This document shows, one piece after another, positions 1 to 13,200 of a stretch of DNA of 64,000 nt. How positions within the stretch are numbered: the stretch's first letter is position 1; every line of letters begins with the position of its first letter. The DNA comes from Zopfochytrium polystomum (Eukaryota; Chytridiomycota; Chytridiomycetes; Chytridiales; Chytridiaceae): contig JAIVFJ010000095.1 in assembly GCA_025765615.1 (NCBI GenBank), positions 186,001 to 250,000 of the forward strand, in the 5' to 3' direction. Below the pieces are notes generated by a model, which had not been told where the DNA came from, ran no database searches, and saw only the letters and a list, made by a program, of their open reading frames with translations. The position numbers and the translations under genes are program-made.

Positions 1-3000
1 CTGCGGGCGGATTACCCGTCGATGAGCCCGGCGCAGTCCGTCTTCGACTTGACCCCGGCCGCGGCGGCGACGCTGCAGAAAGTGTTGGAGGCGCTCATGC
101 AGACCTTGCTGCGCTTTCACTCGTCCGCGAGGAAGGTTGCGCTGCGCGCGCTCGCTGCTGCGCATGCGGGCAGCAAGGAGGCCGCGCTCGCGGCGGCCGC
201 GGCGGGACCAAAGGAGAAGGCGCAAGCCGGATCGCCAACGACTGCCGCGATCGACAATCCGTTCGTGAAGCTGATATGCCGGTTGATGGAGCGGAGCCTC
301 AAATCCTCGATGTAAGGAGGGGATCATTCGCCGTTATCTGCGTTCTTGCTGGGTCCTTGATACTGACGTTCTGAAACTCGCACCCAATTTTGGGGTTTGG
401 CGCCCCCACCAGGCTTCTCCTCCCTCCCGCCATCCTGTTCAACCACATCAAGTGGACAGCCAAAGTTCTGGAGCTCGCCGTCAGGAAGCAGCAGCCAGCG
501 CCAGACTTTTCGCTCTACGCAAAGTCTGCGACGTTCAAGACGCTGCTCAACCTTCACGCCAGCCTCGTGGAGGCTTTGATCGTCACGGCGACGGCGTCTC
601 TGGCGGAATCTCCCAACGCCTCGGTTTCGCGTCGGCACAAGAGGCTGCTGTTCCAGGCAACGCGGCTCACCCGCAGATTCCTTTTGCTTGGCCGCGAGCC
701 GGCGGTTCGCGCGACCCTCGAAGCGCTGCTTGCCGACGCCCCTGTCGAGGGAAACCCGCGCGGTGTGACTGTCATTGGGGCTGCCGTCGACGTGGCGCTG
801 CACAAGGGGTTCCGCGCGGTCGTGGAGGGGAAAGCCGACGCGATCGGCCGCTTTTTCGAGAAGTCTGTCCTAGGAAGCAAATCCGCGGTTCCTACCCCGT
901 TTGTCGATGCGCTTGGCTCCTTTTTCAAGGCGTTTGGCCGCGGCGACCTGCTGGAAAAGCAAGTTTTGGGCAACGTTGAGCGCTTGATGCTTCGAACGCC
1001 AGAGATTGTGATTCGCATATTTGACCGCGTTTTTCATTCCGTCGAAGTGGACACTGCCCGGATCTTTAGGGAAAAGTTTGCCGACTTGCTTTTAAGTATG
1101 TCATTCTGTTTTGTAATCGCTCACTTCATTGGACCCCAAAAGAACTTAATCTTTCCCCACAGACAATATGAAGTCCTCATCAGAATTCGTCCGCTCCGAT
1201 GCAGCAAGCCTCTTCAAAACTCTTGCTGCAAAGAGTATTGACCCCATTGAGGCCGAGAAGGTGACGGAGATAACTATCAAGGCTTTAACGGGTTAGTGTC
1301 CTTGTCTTTTGTGTTTGACACAAATGATCTCACACGTTGATGCAGGCAAGTCCCCATCCACGGACCAAAAGCAACTCTACTACTCCTGCGCCGCCTCCCT
1401 TCCCAAGCTTGCTGGAGTATCTCGACGAATTATCAAGTCGCTTCCCGCACTGGTTCAGAAGGAAATTTCCGAGGCCGTCGTTGTCAGCTGCTACTCTGCT
1501 GTCGCACAGCACATTTCGCACGCTCTGTCGAGCGAGCAAGCAGCCGACGCTGAAACCATCTCTGCCATCACAAATTTTTTCACCACCGGCCTTTCGGAAG
1601 CAAAGAGCTTGCATCGGCGGGTAGTTTTGCAGAGTTTGGAGGCCGGCGTATCCAGCAATGAGGCGATCGCCGGATTAACTGAGGCTGCACGAATAGCGAT
1701 CGCCGAAGCCTGCATCAAAGTGTTGGACAAAGTGCAGGCGGCTGGTATTGCTATGCTCGATCCAAAGAAGGAGGGTCCCTCTCCTGCCGAAGGCTACCTT
1801 ACAGTGTCATGGCTGCTGGACGTTTTATCATGGGAGAGCGGCCAAGCAACCACAGCTACTGGTAGGTCCCTTGAAAATGCGCAAATGCATTTGCTCACTC
1901 TCTTTTTGCTCCGCAGCAAATCTCCTCCAGTCAAAGAGAACATTCGCCGCACTTCTCTCGTCTCCGACCGCGAAAAACTATTGGTTTTTGAACGAGAAAT
2001 ACTACCACAAACTGTCACACTCTGAGGCCGATCATCAGGCTTTTGCGAAATGCGTCTTGGCCATTCTGCAGCGGGACGAGTTATATGCGCTTGTTGGCAC
2101 TGCCGACACACCTATCGAGAAGGCGTTGCTGTCAAAGGCGTTGGCGTTCGTCTCCGTCGACTGTCCTTATTACAGAGTACGCCGATTTGCTTTGGAGTCC
2201 TTGCGCAAGTTCGCGCTTCAAGTCCCGACAAAGGCAATCCAGGCCGGCCGATGGGCCGTCGGTACCGTTCTAAACGACTCAGAACGTGTGCTTGTTCCTC
2301 CAGTTGTCAACCCGGCAGTTCTCGATTTATCCTCCAAGTCGTTGTCAGCTTCCAGCCTTGGATCACCAGATGCCAGCTCCATCGCAGGCGAACGTTCAAG
2401 CTGGGGCGATGACGCCAAAAAGGTTTTCCGCGAAATATCGATGCGCCTTTTCTCCGTTCTTCAGGCGGTTGTTCCGCCGTCGGATCGCTCACTGTCGGAT
2501 GATGACAGCAACGAGAACGCAGAGGAGGACCCTGCCACGGTGGCTCTCTCGCGCTCCGTTATCAACCTGGCAGCCATTGCTTCGCATCCCGTATTTGCTC
2601 GTGGTACTGCAGGGGCCGATGCTTGGATTCAGCTCTGTATCCGTGCCGGTTTAGATGCGCCGACCGTGGTTGAAGCATACGGGGATGAAGTTATAGCGAG
2701 CTGGCTGGATATTGTCGCACACGACCCGTCATCTGGCGTTCTGGACAGCCACGCAGACATGACGCTCGGTGGATTAACTCCCCCGTCATCAGGCGACCCA
2801 GACGCAGACCCACAGAGTTGGCGAACGGCCACCCTTGCCGCCTTGTCATTGTTCACGGCAGTGTCACCCTCAACCACACTATCGTCCGTGCTTCCAGTCG
2901 TCTTAACAGGCCTTGATTCAAAGTGGGTCGCCGATGTCTCGGTGGAAGACATCGAGATATTCCACGGAGAAGAAGGCGTTCTGGTTGGTTCTGTTTTGTC

Positions 3001-6000
3001 GAAAAGCAAAGGCGCCGTCGATGACAGGCCCCGGACCGCCGAGGAAAAGTGGGATCAGGAGCTCCGAAAAGAACTGGAGGCGAAAAAAGGAAAGTCGGGA
3101 TCTTCAGCCGCAAGCGGAAAGGGCTCTGCTGGGGCTGCAAAGGGAGGAAAGGCTGCAGCGGTCAGCAAGGCCGAGAAGGAAGCAGAACGCGCCCTGTTGG
3201 AGGCGGAGTCTGCAACTCGCCGGCGAGTGCGCGCGATCCGGGCAAAGGTCAAGTCGGCGCTCGACGCCCTTGAGGCCGTCGTGAACGGTGTCGCAAACTC
3301 TTTAGGCGACGAAGCCCGAAACGCCCTGGAGGAGTGGATGGCGCCTGTTGTTGCCTGCCTCGTGAATAACGTCATTTCAAGGGAGCTCGTTGTCGTGCGG
3401 AATGGCTCGGATGTACCCAAGGGTGCGGTTCTAGTCGGTGAACAGTCCATCCTCCTGTTCCGCGCTTTAGCTCACGCCAGCGATGAGAGACTCTCAAGGG
3501 TTGTGGACATGGGTTGGGATATTGCGCTGCTGAGACTTATTGGTGTTGAACAAGGCGGCGACGGGCTTCCCCTGGAATTGTGCAAAAAGGACTTATCTGG
3601 TGAGAGCCGCAGTTGTTTTTTCGTTCACACAAAGTTCTCAACATTTTTTCCTTCGAAACAGTGTTCCTTACCAAAATGCTCATGACTGCCAAGGCTGAAT
3701 TCAACCTTTCCAATCCTTTACGACCTGGCGGTTTTGCCTTCATCTTCCCGCTTATCGAAGCTTTGATCCACCTGCAAGGACGCGCACCCAACATGAAAGA
3801 GAAGATCCGCACCGAACTTACAATGATCGCCGCTGATATCTTGATCGCTCACGCTAGCCTTGGGGCTTCCCCGCTCGCTCCGCGCCGCACCATGATCCGC
3901 GCCATCATCGAGCTCCTGAACCGCTTCCCGCGCCTCCACGGCGCGGCGCGCGAAGCGCTCCTGACCTTCTGCGTCAGCTTCGAGGACGCTGTGGGCACAG
4001 CCGAAGAGGAGCATGACATGCTGGACCCGTACCTTCGCGACATTGCCGTGGGCGACGAAGCCGCCATCACCGAAGCACTTCTCGACGCCCTCTTGAGCCC
4101 GGAGCCTGTTGCGCGAGAAGCCTCCCTCCGCGCCTTGCAGCACTTGTCAGTGCCGGAGGGCGCGAGGGACGGGCTCCCCGCGGCGAGGGTTTGGACGGCA
4201 AAGGAGGATTCTGTGGAGTCTATTGCGGCGGAGGCTGCGAGGGCGTGGGAAATGTGGAACGACGGAGAAGATATTGAGGCGGATGCTTTGCCGCACATTG
4301 TAAAGCTGATTAGTGAGTTTTTTTTTTGTCCTTTTTTTCTTCGGAGACTTTTATCCAAACTCCGCCGTGAGACTAAGTTGCGCTCACCCCTACAGCCCAT
4401 GCGGTTGCCGATGTTCGCGTAAGCAGCGGAAGAGGGCTTCGCACAGCCTTGGAATGCCTACCGGACAAGACGTCGAAAGTCTTGGACTCGATATTTGAGC
4501 TTTACAAAGAAAAGGTTGGTTGCAAGCTTGTCGTCAGCTTGTGCTGACTTGAGACTCTTCCCCCAGAACGTTGTTCCGATGCCCGAGTATGATACGTACG
4601 GCATGATCATTCCAGAGTCACTGGACAGAAAGGATGAATGGCCGGCTCGTAGTGGCTTGGCGCTAGCTCTCAAATCGTGCGCCCCTGTCTTAACTAATTC
4701 TGCACACGTTACCCAGGTGTTCCAATTCCTGATTAAAAAGGAAGCTCTTGGCGATCGCGAGGAAAGAGTGAGATCGGAAATGCTTGAAGCTGGAGTTGCT
4801 ATCATCGGTATATCGGGAAAGACAATGGTGAAAGACCTCTTGAAGATTTTCTCCGACTATCTTTTGCGGCCGGCTGGATCGTCCAAGACCCACGACGCCA
4901 TCCGTGAGTCTGCCGTCATTCTGATGGGCACGGCCGCGCGGCACCTCGAGCCCTCCGACCCGAAGATTCCGCAGGTGATCAATCAACTGGTGGATACCCT
5001 GAAGACGCCATCCGAGACAGTTCAGATTGCCGTTTCGGAGTGTCTCCCTGCATTGATCAAGGTCATGCCGGGTGACCCTGAGAGACTCGTAAAAAAACTG
5101 TTGGACCAGCTTTACGGATCTCCTAAGTACGCAGAAAGACGCGGTGCAGCCTACGGTCTGGCCGGTGTTGTCAAAGGCAAAGGAATCGCTTCGCTCAAAG
5201 AGTTCGAGATTATGTCGTCTCTCAAGGAGGCTGTTGAGGACAAGAAGAAAACGGAGCGGCGCGAGGGTGCTCTGTTTGCGTTCGAAGCTCTGTCGACCTC
5301 GTTAGGCCGACTCTTTGAACCGTACGTCATTCAGATCCTTCCTTTGCTTCTTGTCTGCTACGGCGACGCCCAACGTTCGGTTCGTGAAGCAACTCAAGAC
5401 GCCTGCAAAGCAATCATGTCGAAGCTGTCGGGCCACTGTGTGAAACTTGTCCTTCCGTCGCTTCTTAACGGGCTGAACGATAAAAACTGGCGAACAAAGA
5501 CTGGCTCAATTGAAGTTATGGGCTCCATGGCGTACTTGGCCCCGAAGCAGCTGTCTCTTTCGCTGCCGACGATTGTTCCAAAGATCGTCGAAGTGCTGAC
5601 CGACACTCACATCAAGGTGCATGAGACCGCCAAGAACGCGTTGAACGTTTTCGGAAAGGTCATTCGGAATCCTGAGATTCAGGAGCTGGTTCCAGTGCTG
5701 ATAGCCGCTTTGGTCAACCCCAACGCAAAAACGCTTCCAGCCTTAACAGCCCTCATCGAGACGTCGTTCGTTCATTATGTGGACGCTCCCAGTCTGGCGC
5801 TGATTGTGCCTATTTTGGATCGTGGCCTCCACGAGCGCGCCACGAACATCAAGCAGCGAGCTGCGCAAATCATGGGTCAAATGTCTTCCTTGACCGATCA
5901 GAAAGACCTGGTTCCGTACTTGACCACCCTGTTGCCTGGTCTGAAGGAGGTGCTGGTCGACCCGAACCCGGAAGCCCGTGCAACCGCTGCGCACGCTCTG

Positions 6001-9000
6001 GGTTTGATGTTCGACAAGTTGGGAGAAAGCAATTTCGTCGGGCTTGTACCCGAACTGCTGCAGACTCTCAAGAGCGAGACCTCTGCCGTGGACCGGTCAG
6101 GTGCCGCGCAGGGCCTTGCAGAGATTCTCGCCAGCACCAATGTCGAAAAAATGGAAGGGCTCCTGCCAGACATCATCACCAATGCTCTTTCAATTCGGAC
6201 GTACGTTCGGGAGGGTTTCCTTACTCTTCTGGTTTACCTGCCCATCACATTTGGCGAACGCTTCAAACCGTACCTTGGAAGTATCGTTACTCCCATTTTG
6301 CGCGGCCTTGCGGACGAGACGGAAACAGTGCGAGAAACAGCCATGAAGGCTGGTCGTAACATTGTCCGCAACTATGCGCAGTCGGCAATTACATTGCTTT
6401 TGCCAGGCCTCGTTGATGGTCTGTTTGATGAAATGTGGCGAATCCGCCATTCTTCGGTGCAGCTTCTCGGCGAGCTTCTGTTCAAGATTGCGGGCATTTC
6501 CGGAAAGGTGGAGGTTGAAGGCGAAGAAGAGATGCTCGGCACAGAGCACGGAAAGAAGGCACTTGTCGAAGCGCTTGGACAGGAGCTGTTCGAGTCAGTT
6601 CTCGCGAGTCTGTACATCCTCCGGAACGACGAGAGCGGCACAGTTCGGAACGCGGCGCTGCACGTTTGGAAGAGCATCGTAAGCAACACACCGCGTCAGC
6701 TCAAAGAGATCATGGCCGTCCTCATCACACTGGTGATCTCGTCTCTCGCAAGTCCCTCAGAGGAGAAGAGAGAACTGGCGGCTCGGACCCTCGCCGATCT
6801 TGTACGCAAGCTCGGCGAAAACGTTCTGCTCGAAATCGTGCCTGTCTTGGAGCGAGGCCTTGATTCGGACGATGTGCACAAACGCGAAGGTGTTTGCGTC
6901 GGCATGACCGAAATCATGGCGTCTAGCAGCAAAGCTCAGCTTGTTGACTTCTTGCCAAAGTGCATTCCGTGCGTGCGGCGGGCTCTGGTCGACCCTGAAC
7001 CAGACGTCCGAGAGGCAGCGGCCCAGGCGTTCGATATGCTGCACCAACATATCGGACCAAAGGCGGTGGACGAGGTTCTCCCGACTCTCTTGAATGAATT
7101 GAAAGCGGGTGGCACAAGCTCTTCTTCGAACTATGCGCTGGAAGCGCTGAAGGAGATCATGTCTGTGAGGAGCAACGTCGTCTTCCCGGTCCTTATTCCC
7201 ACCCTCCTATCCTCGCCTATCACAAGCTTCAATGCCCGTGCGCTGGGGTCTCTGATAGCAGTCGCGGGTTCGTCGCTCAATAAGCGTCTGGCAAACATCC
7301 TTCCTGCTTTGATGGACGGCTTAGACCAAGGCGACGCCGCTGTACAGGATATTCTTGACACGCTGAAGGTCCTTTTGGAAAACGTGGACGAAGAGGGCTT
7401 GCCAGTGTTAATGCCCCTTCTGTCAGAAGCTGTCAAGGAGGGTACTCCAGAGAAACGGCGATCAGCGTGCCAGAGCCTTACAATCTTTTTCCAAGCTGGA
7501 AACGTGGACGCCTCTGCCTACGTCGGCAACTGGATTTATATTCTGATCGAGATGCTTCGAGGACCGCCGGCCGTGGACGAGGAGACGATGAAGGAGGCTT
7601 GGGCAGCCCTAGACGCAGCAACAAGGACAATCACTAAAGATCAGCAGGACGATTACGTCGTGCCGCTGCGGCGCGCCATCGCCAATGCCGTCAGCACCCT
7701 CGGACCCGACGCTGTTCTGCCTGGGTTCTGCCTTCCAAAAGGGATTTCCCCTGTTCTGCCGTTCTTCTTGCAAGGGCTCATGTACGGATCTCCTGACGTT
7801 CGAGAGGACTCATCCGCGGGTCTTGGCGACCTCATTCTTCGAACCACCCCCGAGGCGATCAAGCCGTTTGTTACCCAAATCACTGGTCCCCTTATCCGCA
7901 TTATCGGAGACCGCTTCCCCGCTGGTGTGAAGGCGTCCATTCTTAACACGCTCAGGTTTGGTGTCGTGTTATCCTGCTTTTCTACGCCACTCACAGATTC
8001 TTTTTGAACGCAACAGCTTGCTTCTTACAAAAGTGCCTGCGTTGCTGAAGCCGTTCCTCCCGCAACTGCAACGCACATTCATCAAGTCGCTGTCGGAATC
8101 CACGAACCAGGTCCGCGACCCTGCGCGTCGCTGCCTGACTCTGCTCATTGGCCAGCAGACACGCTTGGACCCTCTCGTAACGGAATTGACGGGCGGGTTG
8201 AAGACTTCGGACGACCGCGGTGTCAAGGAAGCCATGTGGGATGCTTTGTTTGATTTGCTGAACAGCCTCGGGTCTGGTGGACGCGCCATCAGCGACGCCA
8301 GCAAGAAGACCGTGGAAACCCTGGTGCTGGAGGCGGCACTGAAAAGCGGTGAAAACGACGGTGCGGGGGTTTTTTCCCACCTTTTCTTCGACCTTTTGTG
8401 CCCCGGCTGAATCAATAACCTCTCCATCTTTTACAGATGCGATCCGGCAAGCCTCTGCCAAATGTCTCGGTGCGCTGTTGAAATCCGTTCCGGTCGACGA
8501 AGCACGATCGGCCGTGATTTCCAAACTCTTAAAGCCCGAAGAACCAAACAATTGGTGCCGACAGCACGGGGCGGCCCTTTCCCTAAAGTACGTCGTCGCG
8601 CTCGCGCCGGGCGTCGCCGACGCAAAAGCGACGCCGGCCATCGTCAGCTTCCTCGTCGCGGGCCTGCGACACGACAAGCCGCAAATCATTGAGGCCTGCG
8701 TGCCCCCCGCCGGCAAGCTTCTCGAGGCGGCCCCGGTCGCGGCGGCGGATGTTGCCCAGCTGGTTTCTGCGCTCGTCCAGGTGTCGAAGCCGGAGATGAT
8801 GCAGCCGGACGCGAGCCGGATGGCGGTGATTGCGATCAAGAACGTGGCAAAGACTCGGCACGAGGTGGGAAAATATATGGAAACAACCAACGCACTCTTT
8901 TGCTCACCCACTTCTTTTTACATTTTTTACTTGAAAAAAAAAACACTCTAGATCGTGGCGCCCCACTTGAACGCGATTGTTCCGACGATGATGGCGTGCG

Positions 9001-9221
9001 TGCGCGGCCGCGTAATCCCGGTCAAACTAGCGGCCGAGCGCGCGCTGGTGCACCTCTTTTGCCTGCGGTCTCCGACCAGCGGCGGCGGCGGCGGCGACGT
9101 GCTGACGCAGTACCTGACGCCGCTGGACACCGCGTCGGCCCGGACGGTCGGGGATTACGCGCGCAAAGTGCTCAGCAAGCTCGCGGAGGCGGACACGGAC
9201 GTTGAGGAAGGCGACGTGTGA
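1..9221 (+). CDS. GCN1: Translational activator GCN1, 5' partial
   Basis: HEAT-repeat scaffold that binds ribosomes and Gcn20 and brings uncharged-tRNA signals to the eIF2alpha kinase Gcn2 in the cytoplasm. The reading frame is open at base 1, so the extreme N-terminus lies outside the window. I placed introns at 312-412, 1096-1162, 1292-1345, 1862-1916, 3600-3661, 4313-4395, 4515-4566, 7956-8016, 8361-8436 and 8865-8951; each keeps the frame. The long exon 4567-7955 encodes tandem HEAT repeats including the eEF3-like region and the Gcn2-contacting region. Family signatures include VFPVLIPTLLSSP, GPLIRIIGDRF and LPQLQRTFIKSLSE. The 7956-8016 intron restores a gap-free match to fungal GCN1 through LLKPFLPQLQRTF. 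A charged Ala/Lys-rich loop (about 3050-3200) matches the lysine-rich insert of other GCN1 proteins. Stop at 9219-9221. Confidence 0.95.
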
Positions 9222-10219
9222 AAAAAATCAGGTCCTTGGGGGGAGGGCGGGGCTTCATTTTGGCTGTTGTGTGCTTTGCTTTTTGTTTCTGTTCCCTTTG
9301 CCGTCTCATTTTTTTTTTTTTTTCTTGTTTCTTCTTCTCTCTTTTCGGTGGGACTGTTTGAACGGAAATCGCTTTGCCCGCGGGTAGCGGCGCAAAAATT
9401 GGAAAGCATGGAGGGCAAACAAGCGTATTGATGAATTGTGGACCCCGATTCACGGCACCGCAGAAATCATAACCGAGCTGTTTGCGAACGGTGGAACGGG
9501 TCGCCTCTTCAGCTGCTTCTTGCGTGCCCTCGAACGCTGACGCGAAGACAGTAAAAGCATTTAAAATTTCCTTGTGGTGCCTCACCCCTGCCAGCCCAAC
9601 TGCCAGCCTCGTCATCACCTGCAGCGTTGAGCTCCGTCAGCGACTGGTCTTTGCAAAAAGCCCATTGTTCTTGGTTTACGCCTGTATTGTAAATCTCTCA
9701 ATGACGGCAGCCTGGAAGTGTTTCCGTGCCCTATGGCGGCGATTCATAGATTAACACAATGCAAGGGTTTGCTTCGGTTTTTTTTTCTCTTATTTTCTGG
9801 TTATTTTCCACCTGGTTGCCCTCAATCGGGAAGCACCCCCGTTGCTTCAATTCTCCTTTCAAAACGTAGCTATTATAGTTTCGCTTAAGAATTGGACAAT
9901 TTTGAGACAAACTTTTCTTTCCGTTTTCTTTCTCCTGCACAAGTAAAACAAACTCCGAAACCCATTCGAAAGCAACAAGGGCGATCACCAAAGGGGTTGT
10001 CCACCAGGAGGCGACGAAGGTACCGCCGCTGCCCTCCGCGCACACTATCTTTCCAACCAGCCTTTCCACTCACGCCGATCAATTTCGTCGCATCGCTTTA
10101 CTTCTTCTCCAACCAACCCCGGTCTTCCAAAACCGATTAAACGAACCTCCACAGCGCCAAGGCACTCCACCTCAAACTCGCCCCCCGCGCTCCGGGGTGT
10201 TGTGAACAAAACCAAAATA
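9222..10219. other. Intergenic region, GCN1 to BRO1 gene
   Basis: About 1 kb between two plus-strand genes. It starts with a T-rich stretch (9300-9350) that would be the GCN1 3' end and finishes with a pyrimidine-rich, CAA-containing leader just before the next ATG. Two short open frames occur (9482-9754 plus; 9172-9618 minus). Neither shows a recognisable domain or clear splice structure, so no gene is called. Confidence 0.5.
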
Positions 10220-13200
10220 ATGATCTCCGCCGAGTCGCACAAGTCCTACCACGGCTCGTTCCGGCACCTCTACGACCTGCGGGCAGCCGGCGACCTGCCC
10301 TTCAACGCGAGCCCCAACGCCGCGGCCAACGGCGAGGCGCCAAAGTTCAGCGCGCTGCCGACGAAGCGCAACTTTGCCGCCGCGCGCCCGGCCGCGCCAA
10401 CCGCCGCCACGGCGACCGCCGCTGCGGTCGAAAAGGTCGCCGCGGGCGTCGGATCGGCGGCTGCCGGCGCCGCGGCGGGACTGTGGCGCGCTGTCAGCGC
10501 CGCGGTTGCGCGGCGCGCGGCGGCGGCCGGAGCCGGCGAGGGTGTCGAGGCGGCGGCGGCTGCAGCTGCGGGGGCGGTTGGGGGCGGCGGCGGGCGGCGG
10601 TGGGATGGGGTCGCCCGCGGGCAGCAGCAGTGGCGGTGGCGGCGGGGTCGGGGCTTCGTCACCGAGCGGCGGCGGCGGCGGCGGAGCGGCGGCTGCGGCT
10701 CCGGCTGCGGCGGGCGCGGCGCACCTGGACTTTGAGCGGGCGCTGCTGCCGGTAATTCTGTCGGCCGTTGCGTGCGGCGGCGGCGGCGGCGGCGGCAGGG
10801 ACGGTGGGCCGGCGACGGAGGCCGCGGTTGCGGCTCTGGGCGAGCCGGACATGGCGCGGCAGCGGGGCGCGCGCGCAGTCAAGGCGGCTCCGTCGGCGGT
10901 CCCGCTGGCGGCGGCGGCGGCGGCGGCCGAGGCCGCGATGGCGGCGGGAGCGGTGCGCACGGCGTCAATGGCGGACGCGATTCAGCTGCGGGACCTGTCG
11001 GAGGCCGGGGCGCGCTTAAGCTTTTACGGAGGCGGGGGCGGAGGGGATGCCGAGGACATTGGTGACAGCGCGGCGGCGGGCGCCGTGACGCGAGAGGCGA
11101 TGCTCACGTTTGCGTCGTCCGTGTTTCTGCCGTCGCCGACGCAGTGGACGCACCTCGACGAGCTGCGGGTGCACGCGGGCGCGCCGGAGCGGTCGGAGAT
11201 GGGGATCGAGAAGCTGCTGAGGTGCAGTGGTTTTTTTTTCTATGGGCTTGCGTGCCCGCGTGCGCGTGTGTGTGTTTTGGGTTGCTGACGGACTGGCGCT
11301 CCCCGAAAACATAGGTACTTTGCGCAGCTCCTCCACATGGAGGAAAAGTTTGCTTTCCAGACTAAAAAGGTGCGCGGCCATAACTACCTTCCTTGCGGGC
11401 CGCGTTAGCCGACTCCCCGCCGCCCCTCTTCGTTTGAGCTGAGAAAAGTTTTCTCATTCTCCTTTTGCGCCAGGTTCAAATCGAGTTCTTCTGGTTTGAG
11501 GCATTTGCGGCCGACAGGAAAGTCATCGCGACCTGCATTCAGTACGAGAAGGCCGCCGTACTCTATAACGTGGCGGCGGTGCTCTGCCAGCTTGGTTGCG
11601 CCCAGCGGCTCTGGACCAAGGACGGAAAACGAAACGCTTCCATTTACTTTCAGGTTTGCTACTTGAGTCTCAGAGGAAGTGAAGTTGCTAATATTTCGAC
11701 CCACCTCCTCATCTCGCGGCAGAAAGCCGCAGGCGTCCTGTTATTTGTGCGCGACACCCTTTGTCAGCGATTCCAGTTGAAGCTGGACACTGCATCGGAC
11801 CTTTCCGAGAAAACCTTGACGGCTGCCGCACAGCTGATGCTTGCGCAGGCAATGGAGTGCTATCTGGACAAAGCATACGAGGGTAGGTTGCTGCATTCGA
11901 GAATCAATGCGTTCCTCGTTTTTTTTTCTTAACTCGCAGGGCACTGTCGTTATCATATCCACTTCTTCCCCCAAACTTTTTTGCAGACGGCGCCCGCAGC
12001 ACTGTGATATCCATGATCTCGGCTCAAACAGCGGACTTTTTCGAGATTGCTCTTACGCATGCAAAAGACGACCTGCCGTTGATTGGTCGCTCGCGATTCT
12101 CAAAGGTAAGTTATTTCAACTCGCACCGGCTTGAAAGGGGGATGCTGAATTTTTCTCTTTGCGAAGGAGTGGACAGCGAAAATCGCAGCAAAATACCACC
12201 TCTATGTTGGATTGGCCCATTTTCATGCTCCGCTGTTGTTGGCACCCGAGCAAGCGCTGGGGGAACGCGTCGCACGCCTGTACCTAGCCAAAACGCACTG
12301 CTTGACAGCTTCGAAGCTCGGAAAGGACGTTCCCGGGCCACTTCAACAGATCATCAAGGTCTGTAACTCTTCTACCACCAGTTTCAAAAGACTGTCGCCT
12401 TGCCAAACAACCCGACGTGAAGGGGTAGAAACCGCCATTCGTCTGACATCCGATACTCCGCCTTCCCCTCATCCTCGACCCCAACTTCCAGGGCCACACC
12501 GAAATGATCAGCTCCGCGCACCTCCTCGCGGACGCCGCCAACTTTGAAAAGCACAACCACTCGAGCATCGACCCGCAGCTGGTCGCGACGTTGAAGCGGC
12601 CGCCCGAGTCGCTGGTCGCGCCGGTTCCGTTCGAGACGGTTTCGGGCCCGCTGGCGCGGTTCCCGGATATGTTTGCGGCCATCGCGCCGGCGGCGCCGTC
12701 GGGCGGCGGGAGCGCGCGAATGTGGGGCGATGGTGGCGGTGGCAGTGTGGAGGTGATGGAGAGCCTGGCGGAGCATCTGGTGGACGCGGCGAGGCAGGAG
12801 CTGGCGGCGTGCGGCACGGAGATTGAAAGGTTTTTTCTTGTGTCCTCTTTGTTGGGTCTTCCCCTCGCCCTTCCTGCTTCTGTGGAATAAGCGCCGCCTT
12901 GCCCGAATAAGTTCTCCCTCCTTTTTTTCCGCAGTGCCGTAGTCAACAATGTTTTTGAGTCAACTAACGCTCTTCTCACTATAATGCAGTACTCTTCGAG
13001 CGCTGAGCGCCGACGAGGTTGCATCAGGAGGCGGAGTTTCCGGCTTGTCCATCGATCAGCTCGTCAAGGCGAACCAAAGGGCAGGTGCGGCTCTGGTCGA
13101 AAAAATGGACATTGTTCGCGCCGAAGAGATTGCTTTACAAAGCAAGGTTCTGATGGACGCACTAGAGAGCTTCCACGCGGCAACAGCTTCAAACTTGAAT

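Noticed and set aside
9172..9618. 148-codon minus-strand frame over the GCN1 3' end
   Set aside because: Half of it is Lys/Glu-rich translation of the T-tract after GCN1; the rest has no recognisable motif or splice structure.
10172..10960. 262-codon minus-strand frame
   Set aside because: Poly-Ala/Pro shadow of the GCG-rich start of the BRO1 gene.
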